Assembly: GCA_900543815.1 (NCBI GenBank) | Contig: UQST01000016.1 | Coordinates: 1 to 55,942, forward strand | Source of the DNA: an uncultured Prevotellaceae bacterium | GTDB lineage: Bacteria; Bacteroidota; Bacteroidia; Bacteroidales; Bacteroidaceae | Direction: 5' to 3' | DNA length: 55,942 nt | Part shown: positions 1-8,215 of the stretch, piece after piece | Layout: each line of letters begins with the position of its first letter | Position numbering within the stretch: the first letter of the stretch is position 1 | Made by a program: the position numbers and the translations under genes | Notes under the pieces: model-generated | Database searches by the model: none | Told to the model about the DNA's origin: nothing | What the model saw: the letters and a program-made list of their open reading frames with translations, nothing else

Positions 1-31
1 TGACAAGTTGCAGTCCTTAATCAAGGGAATT
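1..31 (+). repeat. Left arm of a perfect 31-bp inverted repeat in hsdS (recombination site)
   Basis: Bases 1-31 (starting TGACAAGTTGCAG) match the reverse complement of 1086-1116 without mismatch. The repeat may extend further left, outside the window. It encodes DKLQSLIKGI, the central conserved helix between the two target-recognition domains. Divergence begins at once on the inner side (ISSRIF here, IAQKIV in the other copy). Confidence 0.9.
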
Positions 32-571
32 AGTAGTAGAATTTTTGCATCCATACAAGGAATTGAATATAGAATGGGTGATATTGTTACAATTACTAAT
101 GGAAATAGTAATGTGCAAGATGCTGTTACACAATTAAAGGATGGTTTGTATCCTTTCTTTGATAGGTCTGATGATATAAAATATTTGCCTACATTCTTGT
201 TTGACAAAGAAGCTATTATATATCCACGTGAAGGAACTGAATTTATGCCACGATATTTCAAAGGGAAATTCGCTTTACATCAAAGATGTTATGCCATTTT
301 TGACTTCAACGAAATTACAAATGCTCGTTTCCTATATTTTTATCTAAAGACGCGAAATTCTTATTTCGTCAAAAATGCTGTGGGCTCAACAGTGCCTTCA
401 TTAAGACTTGACACATTTCAAAAGCTAAAAGTTATTATCCCATCGAAGAAAATACAATATAGTGTGTCTTTATGTCTTTCTTCAATGGAGCAGAAATTTA
501 ATGTCGAGAATGAGATTTTACAAACGCTATTAAAACAAAAGCAGTATCTGCTTCGCCAAATGTTCATATAA
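2..571 (+). CDS. hsdS: Type I restriction-modification specificity subunit HsdS, 3' part (start lies before the window)
   Basis: This is the C-terminal half of an HsdS subunit, which chooses the DNA target of a type I restriction-methylation complex with HsdM and HsdR. The frame is open from the first bases (Asp-Lys-Leu-Gln-Ser-Leu-Ile-Lys), so the gene begins upstream. The first 12 or so residues are the end of the central conserved helix. Residues after about 20 form the second target-recognition domain (MGDIVTITNGNSN onward, then YPFFDRSDD and FALHQRCYAIFDF), and the protein ends QKQYLLRQMFI. The same central helix and the same ending occur in the inverted hsdS copy on the minus strand at 564-1616. 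The first 31 bases of the window are repeated inverted inside that copy. This copy is probably the expressed one, since it continues leftward where hsdM and hsdR are expected; that is inference. The region is AT-rich compared with the rest of the window. Confidence 0.85.
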   Translation, partial: DKLQSLIKGISSRIFASIQGIEYRMGDIVTITNGNSNVQDAVTQLKDGLYPFFDRSDDIKYLPTFLFDKEAIIYPREGTEFMPRYFKGKFALHQRCYAIFDFNEITNARFLYFYLKTRNSYFVKNAVGSTVPSLRLDTFQKLKVIIPSKKIQYSVSLCLSSMEQKFNVENEILQTLLKQKQYLLRQMFI

Positions 572-581
572 ACATCTGGCG
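554..581. repeat. Inverted repeat at the overlapping 3' ends of the two hsdS copies
   Basis: Bases 554-564 pair with 571-581 (10 of 11 positions) around a 6-nt loop. The two convergent hsdS frames end here and overlap: the plus-strand stop is TAA at 569-571 and the minus-strand stop is TGA at 566-564. Both encode RQMFI as their last residues, so the symmetry follows from the two copies sharing a C-terminus head-on. The hairpin could also stop transcription in both directions, although there is no T tract. Confidence 0.6.
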
Positions 582-1556
582 GATCAAGTATTGCTTCTGC
601 AAACTTAGGCTTGTTAGAATTTTCTTTTCTATTGATAGTTTGCTTTCTATTGCAGACAACAATCGAGCATATTGGAGTTGTTCTGTATATGATGGGCAAA
701 ATATCTTGGCTTTACCATAGTCCTTGAAATATATGTGAGGTATAGCCATGCCTGTCTTATAAGGTTCAAAGTTGAATACTTTTAGCAGATAATAGAGGTA
801 TTGAAGTGAATAGCCATCTTTAGCTTGCAAAGTATTCAAAGTTCCTGTTGCAGAACATTTGCCTGTAACATAAGAAACACTACCGACACCAGAACCATCT
901 TTGATAATATAAACGGCTTCACCCTCTGTGTTATAATTATCGAGGTAGCCAACGATGCCATTTGCGCCATAAACTGGATATGCACCATGTTCACAAACAT
1001 CACTTTCTTGTAAGGTGGAAGAACTGCATTCTACGCACTCTGACAAACGAACATTAGTCTTGTTGCTATGAACTATCTTCTGTGCAATTCCCTTGATTAA
1101 GGACTGCAACTTGTCAATGATTTTGTTTTGGGTTGTAATGCGCTCGTCAAGGAGTGTCAATAAACGCCCTATTTTAACTTGCTCTTTACGACAAGGTAAG
1201 GATAACGGCATATCTGTAATCATCTCCTTACGCACAGAGTCAACCGAGTTCTTCGCACTCATTCTCTTTACCCTATTATAAAACTTGGAAGAGAAAAAGT
1301 GAAAAAGATAATTCGCATCACACTTAAAATCACTAAGAATATAGACACGTTGATGAACTCCAATTTTTCCATAGGTATGATGAAAGACCTTACCAACTCC
1401 AACGCCATCACCAGCTGTTAAAATTGCTTCACCATCAAAAGTCCATGAATTGATACGCTCTACTGTTTGAGAACGTACATAAAACGGATAAACACCATCC
1501 TCTATCTTATCTTGTGTGTTCTTATTGCCAGTAGAAGTATTGCATACATCTCCCAA
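564..1556 (-). CDS. hsdS: Inverted, start-less HsdS cassette (silent specificity gene)
   Basis: A two-domain HsdS subunit. The first target-recognition domain starts at LGDVCNTSTGNKN, followed by the central helix LLDERITTQNKIIDKLQS. The second domain starts at VRLSECVECSSSTLQ, and the protein ends QKQYLIRQMFI. The only start available at 1556 is a TTG in the middle of conserved HsdS sequence. The coding frame continues upstream as NSDVPNLRFPEFQEKWKKCK to 1616 and is closed by an in-frame TAG at 1619-1617, with no ATG in between. The normal HsdS head is therefore present but has no start codon. Together with the shared inverted repeat and the neighbouring recombinase, this marks it as a silent donor cassette for the convergent hsdS copy, not an independently expressed gene. 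Confidence 0.85.
   Translation of the reverse strand: MGDVCNTSTGNKNTQDKIEDGVYPFYVRSQTVERINSWTFDGEAILTAGDGVGVGKVFHHTYGKIGVHQRVYILSDFKCDANYLFHFFSSKFYNRVKRMSAKNSVDSVRKEMITDMPLSLPCRKEQVKIGRLLTLLDERITTQNKIIDKLQSLIKGIAQKIVHSNKTNVRLSECVECSSSTLQESDVCEHGAYPVYGANGIVGYLDNYNTEGEAVYIIKDGSGVGSVSYVTGKCSATGTLNTLQAKDGYSLQYLYYLLKVFNFEPYKTGMAIPHIYFKDYGKAKIFCPSYTEQLQYARLLSAIESKLSIEKKILTSLSLQKQYLIRQMFI
1086..1116 (-). repeat. Right arm of the 31-bp hsdS inverted repeat
   Basis: This is the partner of 1-31, in inverted orientation, within the silent hsdS cassette between its two target-recognition domains. Recombination between the two arms would invert about 1.05 kb and exchange the second target-recognition domain of the two hsdS copies. 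Confidence 0.9.
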
Positions 1557-1662
1557 CTTGCATTTCTTCCACTTCTCCTGAAACTCCGGAAATCTGAGAT
1601 TTGGGACATCAGAGTTCTATTTTCTCTAATTATTATGTACTTCTTCCAAATTAAGGATCACA

Positions 1663-2589
1663 ATGACAACAAAAACAATTAGAGAAATTGCGTTGGCTTG
1701 GAAAAGTGACAAGCAACGCTACGTTAAGCAGTCCACATACGCTGCTTATGTGTTAGTTTTGGAGAACCACATCCTGCCATCATTTGGCGATTGTGAGGCT
1801 TTGAGTGAGAAACTTGTGCAGGAGTTCGTTTTGCAGAAACTGAATGACGGACTCAGCATTAAGACGGTGAAAGATATTCTGATTGTCCTGAAAATGGTGA
1901 TGAAGTTCGGAGTAAAGAACGAATGGATGAACTATTGCGAGTGGGACATCAAGTACCCTACGACAGAGACCAACAAGGAAATTGAGGTACTGACGGTGGC
2001 ACACCATAAAAAGATCCTCGATTTCATCAAACAGAACTTCACATTCCGCAACCTCGGCATCTATATCAGTCTGACCACAGGCTTGCGTATCGGAGAGATT
2101 TGCGGTTTGAAATGGTCGGACATCAATACCGATAATGGTACTATCACCGTGAACCGCACCATTGAACGCATCTACATTGTGGAGGGCGAACACAAGCACA
2201 CGAAGTTGGTCATCAACACACCCAAGACCAAGAACTCATGCCGTGAGATACCGATGAACAAAGAACTGCTGGCGATGTTGAAACCACTGAAAAAGGTGGT
2301 AAACACAGACTTCTATGTGCTGACCAATGAGGAGAAACCCACAGAGCCACGCACCTACCGCAACTACTATCATCGGCTGATGAAACGCCTTGACATTCCT
2401 CGGCTGAAATACCACGGACTACGCCACAGCTTTGCCACACGCTGCATTGAAAGCAACTGCGACTACAAGACTGTAAGCGTATTGCTCGGTCATGCCAATA
2501 TCACCACAACTCTCAACCTCTATGTTCATCCGAACATGGAACAGAAGAAACGCTGCATCACCAAGATGTTTAAGTCTCTTGGGAAATAA
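1663..2589 (+). CDS. Tyrosine site-specific recombinase (probable hsdS invertase)
   Basis: A 308-residue phage-integrase-family recombinase. Residues 1-100 form a SAM-like core-binding domain (REIALAWKSDKQRYVKQSTY at the start). The catalytic domain carries the expected residues: R142 in TTGLRIGEICGLKW, H251 and R254 in YHGLRHSFATR, H277 in LLGHANITTT, and the nucleophile Y287 in LNLYVHP, so the enzyme should be active. It starts 47 bases beyond the head of the silent hsdS cassette and is transcribed away from it. In Bacteroidetes, recombinases in this position act on inverted repeats within hsdS genes. Assigning the 31-bp repeats here as its substrate is inference from context. An ordinary mobile-element integrase is the alternative, but no other mobile genes are present. 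Confidence 0.9.
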   Translation: MTTKTIREIALAWKSDKQRYVKQSTYAAYVLVLENHILPSFGDCEALSEKLVQEFVLQKLNDGLSIKTVKDILIVLKMVMKFGVKNEWMNYCEWDIKYPTTETNKEIEVLTVAHHKKILDFIKQNFTFRNLGIYISLTTGLRIGEICGLKWSDINTDNGTITVNRTIERIYIVEGEHKHTKLVINTPKTKNSCREIPMNKELLAMLKPLKKVVNTDFYVLTNEEKPTEPRTYRNYYHRLMKRLDIPRLKYHGLRHSFATRCIESNCDYKTVSVLLGHANITTTLNLYVHPNMEQKKRCITKMFKSLGK

Positions 2590-2623
2590 AAGCGTGTAGT
2601 AATGATGGGGAGGGGCATCGTCA

Positions 2624-3844
2624 TCACAGGTTGATGCTTTCTCCCACGATGAAGCCAGTGGTCCAGGCTGCTTGGAGGTTGAAGCCACCGGTGACGGCGT
2701 CTATATCCAGAACTTCACCAGCGAAGTGGAGGCCGGGACAGAGCTTGCTCTCCAGGGTGTTGGAGTCGATGCTCTTGAGCGAGATGCCTCCACAGGTGAC
2801 GAACTCTTCCTTGTAGGTGCCTCGGCCCGAGATGCTGTGACAGTCGTTGGTGAGTGTCTCCACCAGTCGGTTCATGCCCTTCTTGCCCACTTCTGCCCAT
2901 TTCCTTTCGGGCGCTATGTCGGCTCTCTCGGTCAGGTATTGCCACAGGCGGGAGGGTAGGGCAAAGGGACGAGTGCTTGTAAGGAGCTTTTGTGGGTTGC
3001 GCGAAGCGGTTTCTTGTAGTTCGCTCTCCACACAGGAACGGTCGTTCTCTTTTATCCAATTGATGCTCACAGTCTCGTGATAGTTGCGCTCGTGCAGGTG
3101 TCGGGCGGCATGCGATGACAGTTTCAGAATGGCCGGACCACTCATCCCCCAGTGGGTGATGAGCAAAGCACCTTGTGCCTTGAACTTTGTGGCGGGGATG
3201 GAAACCGTGGCAGGGTCAACCACCGTGCCCATCAGTTGCTTGAATGCAGCCTCTTCCACGTTGAAGGTGAAGAGCGATGGTACGGGCTGTTCAATGCGGT
3301 GTCCCAATTTTTCCAGATAGCTGAGGCCGTCGGCACGAGGTGAACCACCAGTGGTGATGACCACTCTGTCGGCCTGAACGGAGTTGCCACTCTTGAAGGT
3401 GAGCGTGAACTCCCCGCTCTCTCCATCCCTCTCGAGGGCGGTGAGCCAGTGCCCTGTGTGCACCTGTATGCCCAGTCCCTTGGCTCTGTAGGTCAGACTG
3501 CGCACGATGCTCATGGCATCCTGTGAGCGTGGGAATACGCATTCATCCTCCTGCGTCACCAGTTTGACCCCTTGGTTCTCGAACCATTCATAGGCATCCT
3601 GATAGTCGAAGCGTCGGAAGAGACGTTTCATCAACTGGCTCCCGCGTGGATATACCTGCTTGAGGTCAGTCACTTCGCGAAACGAATTGGTCAGGTTGCA
3701 TCGTCCGCCACCTGTTATTGCCACCTTGGCCAGAACCTTCTGCGCCCGTTCGTAGATATCCACCGAGGCGTGTGGCAACCTCTCCTTCACTCTGATGGCA
3801 GCGAAGAATCCTGCCGCTCCACCGCCAATGATGGCAATGTGCAT
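2624..3844 (-). CDS. HI0933/BaiN-type FAD-dependent oxidoreductase
   Basis: A 406-residue flavoprotein of the HI0933 (YhiN/BaiN) family. The N-terminus MHIAIIGGGAAGFFAAIRV is the FAD-binding GxGxxG loop, followed by the family motif GGGRCNLTN at about residue 47. The C-terminal FAD-contacting stretch is GLHFAGEVLDIDAVTGGFN. The start at 3844 places the dinucleotide-binding strand at the extreme N-terminus as in the family. An upstream in-frame extension to 3952 is open but has no conserved content. Members have been linked to reduction of bile-acid intermediates in some gut bacteria, but most are uncharacterised and the substrate here is unknown. The gene converges with the recombinase gene, leaving 34 bases between them. 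Confidence 0.88.
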   Translation of the reverse strand: MHIAIIGGGAAGFFAAIRVKERLPHASVDIYERAQKVLAKVAITGGGRCNLTNSFREVTDLKQVYPRGSQLMKRLFRRFDYQDAYEWFENQGVKLVTQEDECVFPRSQDAMSIVRSLTYRAKGLGIQVHTGHWLTALERDGESGEFTLTFKSGNSVQADRVVITTGGSPRADGLSYLEKLGHRIEQPVPSLFTFNVEEAAFKQLMGTVVDPATVSIPATKFKAQGALLITHWGMSGPAILKLSSHAARHLHERNYHETVSINWIKENDRSCVESELQETASRNPQKLLTSTRPFALPSRLWQYLTERADIAPERKWAEVGKKGMNRLVETLTNDCHSISGRGTYKEEFVTCGGISLKSIDSNTLESKLCPGLHFAGEVLDIDAVTGGFNLQAAWTTGFIVGESINL

Positions 3845-3878
3845 CTCCCTTTTACTCTCTTTTTCCTGCATACAGTTG

Positions 3879-3886
3879 CAAAGGTC
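3879..3886 (-). promoter_or_regulatory. Putative -7 box for the flavoprotein gene
   Basis: On the minus strand this reads GACCTTTG, one base from the Bacteroidetes -7 consensus TAnnTTTG, about 35 bases upstream of the ATG at 3844. No clear TTTG -33 box lies at the right spacing. Confidence 0.4.
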
Positions 3887-4086
3887 GCACTTTTTCTCAA
3901 TACTCCCCAATGTCCCTCCCTCCGAAATTCCCGTTGCTCCTCCAAAAAGCATCAGCCCGCTGCCTTTAGCCGCGCAATGCGCTGCTCCTCGTCTTGCAGT
4001 GCGCTCCGTGTCCGACAGGAGCGTGCTGCGCGATTCCCTTCAGAAAAATTTTATCCCGAAAGCTTTCTTTTCTTCGTTTATCGTCT

Positions 4087-4094
4087 TAACTTTG
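4087..4094 (+). promoter_or_regulatory. Putative -7 box for the acyltransferase gene
   Basis: TAACTTTG matches the Bacteroidetes -7 consensus TAnnTTTG. It lies 24 bases before the ATG at 4118, implying a short leader. Confidence 0.6.
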
Positions 4095-4117
4095 CCCTGT
4101 AATAGATATTATCCTAA

Positions 4118-5248
4118 ATGGCATTTTCCGATTCCAAACCCCATTACGCTCTGCTCGATGGACTTCGCGGCGTGGCAGCTTTGCTCGTCGTGTGGTATCA
4201 TGTGTTTGAGGGTTTCCAGTTTGCAGGCAACAAGCCTGTAATCGACTTTATCAATCATGGCTACCTTGCCGTGGATTTCTTCTTTATCCTTTCTGGCTTT
4301 GTCATAGGCTATGCTTATGACGACCGCTGGGGCAAGTCGCTCACGATGGGAGGCTTCTTCCGTCGTCGCCTCATACGCCTTCATCCCATGGTGGTGATGG
4401 GTGCGCTGATAGGTGCAGTCTCCTTCCTGTTTACAGGCATGGAGCGATGGGACGGCACTCATTCCACACTCCTTCTCACCATATTGGCACTTCTCTGCTC
4501 CTGGCTGATGATTCCTGCATTGCCAGGAATGCCGCGCGAAGTGCGTGGAAACGGTGAGATGTTTCCGCTCAATGGCCCTTGCTGGTCACTTTTCTTCGAA
4601 TATGTGGGCAACGTGCTCTATGCTCTTTTCATACGCAGGCTGCCTACACGTGCCTTGGCATGGCTGTCAGCCCTGCTGTGTTGCGGCCTGGCATGGTTTG
4701 CCGTGACCAATCAGTCGGGTTATGGGTCTATAGGAGTGGGGTGGACAATAGATGCTGTGAATGTGCTTGGAGGCACATTGCGCATGCTCTGCCCGTTCAC
4801 TATGGGCGTGCTCCTGTCACGTGTCTTCAAGCCGTTGCAGGGTGTGCGTGGTGCCTTCTGGATTTGTGCCATTGCCCTGCTTGTGCTTTTCCATGTACCA
4901 TTTATCGAGGGTGGCTTGACGTTTTGCCTCAATGGCGTGTTTGAATCGGTATGCATCATACTCTTCTTTCCCGCACTTGTATGGCTTGCTGCATCAGGCC
5001 GTACCACCGACAGGAACTCTACGCGCATCTGCCGCTTCTTGGGCGACATCTCGTTTCCATTGTATATCGTGCATTATCCTCTGATGTATGCTTTCTATAT
5101 GTGGCTCATCAAGAGTGAAAAATACACATTCGCTGATGCCTGGCCAATGGCCCTTGCCACCATGGTATGCAGTATCGCCCTTGCCTGGCTCTGCCTCAAG
5201 TTCTACGACGAGCCAGTAAGGAAGTGGCTGGGGAAGTTGGGCGGATAG
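4118..5248 (+). CDS. Membrane acyltransferase (acyltransferase family 3, OafA-like)
   Basis: A 376-residue integral membrane protein of the acyltransferase-3 family, which moves acetyl or other acyl groups onto surface sugars or related acceptors. The N-terminal signature is clear: LDGLRGVAALLVVWYHVFEGF with the conserved Arg and His, then AVDFFFILSGFVIGYAYD and the basic loop FFRRRLIRLHP. About ten hydrophobic segments follow, ending LCLKFYDEPVRKWL, the usual C-terminal end of the family. Length is typical. It is a single gene with its own promoter, divergent from the flavoprotein gene. No polysaccharide-synthesis genes are adjacent, so the acceptor cannot be inferred. Confidence 0.88.
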   Translation: MAFSDSKPHYALLDGLRGVAALLVVWYHVFEGFQFAGNKPVIDFINHGYLAVDFFFILSGFVIGYAYDDRWGKSLTMGGFFRRRLIRLHPMVVMGALIGAVSFLFTGMERWDGTHSTLLLTILALLCSWLMIPALPGMPREVRGNGEMFPLNGPCWSLFFEYVGNVLYALFIRRLPTRALAWLSALLCCGLAWFAVTNQSGYGSIGVGWTIDAVNVLGGTLRMLCPFTMGVLLSRVFKPLQGVRGAFWICAIALLVLFHVPFIEGGLTFCLNGVFESVCIILFFPALVWLAASGRTTDRNSTRICRFLGDISFPLYIVHYPLMYAFYMWLIKSEKYTFADAWPMALATMVCSIALAWLCLKFYDEPVRKWLGKLGG

Positions 5249-5589
5249 GGTAGGGCTGGTCGCTTGCAGCCTTGCTCTCTATTGCAGTTTTGGCAAAGTC
5301 AAGCGTCAGCGTATTGTTAATCGGCGTACTTCTTATTATTGTTGTATTGGCGGCACAGGGCAGGGTTCTGCGGGAAGGCGGCTTGTAACATGGATATTTC
5401 AGGGGTGTTGAATCCTGATGAATGGCCTTGAGGATTCTTCTGATTTCCATTTTACAGACTGCGGTGTTCTGTAATGTCTGATTTTGGCAGAAATGTCACA
5501 ATAGTGCTTATATTATTAGTATAGGTGGCAAAAACAAGTCTATATGCGTATTTTTTCTTAGATTTATTCTTTCGTTATAGAATTTTGGC
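5249..5589. other. Intergenic region without a recognisable gene
   Basis: The 341 bases between the acyltransferase stop and the next promoter contain no convincing coding frame; the open frames on either strand are short and lack start context. The last 100 bases are AT-rich, as expected upstream of a promoter. Confidence 0.5.
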
Positions 5590-5597
5590 TAACTTTG
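5590..5597 (+). promoter_or_regulatory. Putative -7 box for the metallophosphoesterase gene
   Basis: TAACTTTG matches the Bacteroidetes -7 consensus and lies 87 bases upstream of the ATG at 5685, in an AT-rich stretch. Confidence 0.6.
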
Positions 5598-5684
5598 CTG
5601 GTGGAGAGGGTAGAATAGCGGTGTGAAAGCAGCAGTTTGATACCTTTCCAGAGAAAACTTACAGGCAATCATAATTAGCGTAAT

Positions 5685-8114
5685 ATGAACAGAAGAGATT
5701 TTATTCAAAGGTCAGCAGCACTGGTTGGAGCCGCCTACGTAGGGGTTCCTGGTCTGGCTACGGACCTGCAGACATTGGGTAATCCCAACCTTGTGATAGG
5801 TGTCTTGAGTGACATTCATGTCCAGGGACCTGAGAATGCCGACACGTTTGTGCATGCACTCGAGTATTTCCGCAGTCTGCGTGTGGATGGCGTGATAATA
5901 GCCGGCGATATGGCCGACCATGGCTTGGAGCCTCAGTTGCAGGCTGTGGCCGACGCGTGGTTCAAGGTATTCCCCGACAACAAGGGACTGGACGGCAAAT
6001 ATACTGAGAAGCTTTTCATCTACGGCAACCACGATATGCAGGCCAGCACATGGGGAAGCACCATCAACAAGTATGGCGCTGAGTATGCCAAGAAGCATGC
6101 CATCAGCAACGACGTGAAAGCGGCTTGGAAGAGATGTTTCAAGGAAGAGTATTCGCCTATATGGATAAAGGAAGTCAAGGGTTACCGCTTTATCGGCGCT
6201 CATTGGCACAATAACAACATCCCCGGACTGAGCGAGTTCCTGGCACAACACTCTACTGAGTTGGGTACCGAGAAGCCATTCTTCTACATTCAGCATCCTC
6301 ATCCCCGCAACACCTGTAACGGTTTCTGGGCTTGGGGAAGAGATGACGGCAATGTGACCAAGATACTGAGCAGGTATTCCAATGCGGTTGCCTTCTCGGG
6401 TCACTCCCACTCTCCACTCAATGATGACCGCAACTTCTGGCAGGATAAGTTCACTTCTATCGGTACCTCTTCGCTGAGTTACCTCTATCCCATGCCAGCC
6501 CGTGAGAATACTCATCAGGATGACTGGGGCGGCAAGCCACCAACGCAGATGGCCAACATAGGCGGTGAAGGTCGCCAGGGAATGGTTATGAGGGTTTATG
6601 ACGGTGCTATCGCCTTTGAGCGCAGGGAGTTTGTCAACGACCAGGCTGTGGCTGACCCATGGGTGATGCCTTGGCCCATCTCGCAGAGCGAACCTCTGAC
6701 CTTTGAGAACAGAAAGAAGACATCTCCCGTGCCACAGTTTGCCAAGGACGCCAAGGTGAAGGTGTCACAGGCATATGGCAAGGACCGTTATGGCAAGGAA
6801 CAGGAGCAGGTGACCGTTCAGTTCCCCAATATATTCAAGAAAGATACCGGTGTGCGTGCTTTTGACTACGAAGTGCAGGTAGAGCACGAATGGCTGGATG
6901 TACGTTTCATATCCGTCACCAAGCGTGTGATGTCACCTCGCTGCTTCATGGACGAAGGGCATGATGCCAAGGAGGCATTCTGCGTGTTTGGCCTATCAGA
7001 GCTTCCCACTCTGTTCCGCTACCGCTTTATCGTGCGCCCCTGTGAGTGCTTCGGCAAGAAGGGCGAGCCTCTCTACAGCGATTGGATAAGTGGTCCCATC
7101 AAGTCAATCACTTCTTCCATCTCCATTCCCAAGATGTTTTACAAGGCCGGTGACAATATAGAAGTGTCATTCAAGGATGCTCCTGTGGGCACCAAGGCAT
7201 GGATCGGACTCTATTCAGCCGGCTCCAATCCTGGTTCGGGCAACAAGTCCCTGTCATGGGACTATACTCAGGTGAAGGAAGGAAAGATGAACCTGAAGTA
7301 TGCAACACCGGGTGAATACTATCTTGTAATGTTCCGCGACTCGGGTTATGGTGAATGCTCAGTACGCATACCCGTCTATCTCACCGCCAATGATTATGAT
7401 CCGTCGGCCTTCTCATTGACAATGTCCAAGAGTGTCTATGGCGTGGGTGCTGCCATTCCCGTCGTTGTGTCGGGTGCTCCAGCGTTAAGCCGTGACTGGG
7501 TAGGCATCTATTCCGCAGAAAACGATAATCCTATGGATGTGATTTGCCCCACCTATCTCTATTATGAGAGCGGTAGCCGACTGTTGCGACTGAATGTCTC
7601 TGGCACCAAGAACTGGAAGTCTCCGCTGGAGAAGGGCATTTACTATGTCAACTACTTTATGACAGGTGGTTACACCGAGCCTTTCCCCCGCAAGTATTTC
7701 GTGATTGGCAAACCTGCCACAGTGGCCAGCGAGCGTGCTTCCTACGGCAAGGATGAGCCGGTGGTACTCAGCTTCAACGGTTCGAGCGAGAAGCTGAAAG
7801 CAACCATCTGTTATCAGACGGGCAGCGACACAACGTTCCACGAGGCTCAGGTACTTACCGAAGCCAAGGGTATTGCGCAGATTGAGGGATTGGCACCAGG
7901 CGACTACAAGTTCTATGTATGTGTGGATGGAAGCCCCTTCTCAGAGGCTTGCAGCGTGAAGGTGGAGAACAGCGGCACGGCAGTAAGCGGCGTGCAGGCC
8001 AATCGCCCCAATGACAACATCGCCTACCGAATGGACGGCACACGCGCCGGACGTGCTGATGAACGGCTGGAACACGGCATCTACATCATCAACGGAGAGA
8101 AACGAATGAGATAA
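5685..8114 (+). CDS. Exported calcineurin-like metallophosphoesterase with Ig-like domains and C-terminal tail
   Basis: An 809-residue exported enzyme. The N-terminus MNRRDFIQRSAALVGAAYVG resembles a twin-arginine signal (RRDFIQ). The metallophosphoesterase domain spans roughly residues 35-300. Its metal-binding motifs are SDIHV (Asp43), GDMADH (Asp75), GNHD (Asn115-His116) and GHSH (His240, His242). The remainder is beta-rich: at least three related modules, each with a stretch like VGTKAWIGLYSAGS or LSRDWVGIYSAEN, suggest Ig-like or carbohydrate-facing domains. The protein ends AYRMDGTRAGRADERLEHG then IYIINGEKRMR, the same kind of tail as in the next gene. Members of this superfamily hydrolyse phosphomono- or diesters; the substrate is unknown. 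It probably sits in one transcription unit with the LamG protein gene 101 bases downstream. Confidence 0.85.
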   Translation: MNRRDFIQRSAALVGAAYVGVPGLATDLQTLGNPNLVIGVLSDIHVQGPENADTFVHALEYFRSLRVDGVIIAGDMADHGLEPQLQAVADAWFKVFPDNKGLDGKYTEKLFIYGNHDMQASTWGSTINKYGAEYAKKHAISNDVKAAWKRCFKEEYSPIWIKEVKGYRFIGAHWHNNNIPGLSEFLAQHSTELGTEKPFFYIQHPHPRNTCNGFWAWGRDDGNVTKILSRYSNAVAFSGHSHSPLNDDRNFWQDKFTSIGTSSLSYLYPMPARENTHQDDWGGKPPTQMANIGGEGRQGMVMRVYDGAIAFERREFVNDQAVADPWVMPWPISQSEPLTFENRKKTSPVPQFAKDAKVKVSQAYGKDRYGKEQEQVTVQFPNIFKKDTGVRAFDYEVQVEHEWLDVRFISVTKRVMSPRCFMDEGHDAKEAFCVFGLSELPTLFRYRFIVRPCECFGKKGEPLYSDWISGPIKSITSSISIPKMFYKAGDNIEVSFKDAPVGTKAWIGLYSAGSNPGSGNKSLSWDYTQVKEGKMNLKYATPGEYYLVMFRDSGYGECSVRIPVYLTANDYDPSAFSLTMSKSVYGVGAAIPVVVSGAPALSRDWVGIYSAENDNPMDVICPTYLYYESGSRLLRLNVSGTKNWKSPLEKGIYYVNYFMTGGYTEPFPRKYFVIGKPATVASERASYGKDEPVVLSFNGSSEKLKATICYQTGSDTTFHEAQVLTEAKGIAQIEGLAPGDYKFYVCVDGSPFSEACSVKVENSGTAVSGVQANRPNDNIAYRMDGTRAGRADERLEHGIYIINGEKRMR

Positions 8115-8127
8115 TAGATTATTTTCG

Positions 8128-8163
8128 CTTCCCTGCTTCATGCTTGTTCGTGGGACAGGGAAG
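8128..8163 (+). terminator. Hairpin between the phosphoesterase and LamG genes (possible attenuating terminator)
   Basis: CTTCCCTG (8128-8135) pairs perfectly with CAGGGAAG (8156-8163) and is followed by TATCTTTT. The stem is 8 bp with a 20-nt loop, so it is a modest terminator and could reduce, not block, read-through into the LamG gene. Confidence 0.45.
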
Positions 8164-8215
8164 TATCTTTTATAATCAAGTAAAACTAAAGTCTGATATT
8201 AAACAAGGATTTATT

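Noticed and set aside
2590..2623. Attachment site next to the recombinase gene
   Set aside because: No direct repeat or tRNA end was found at either side; the inverted repeats inside hsdS are a better candidate substrate.
3845..3952. N-terminal extension of the flavoprotein
   Set aside because: The added residues are not conserved and place the FAD-binding loop abnormally far from the N-terminus.
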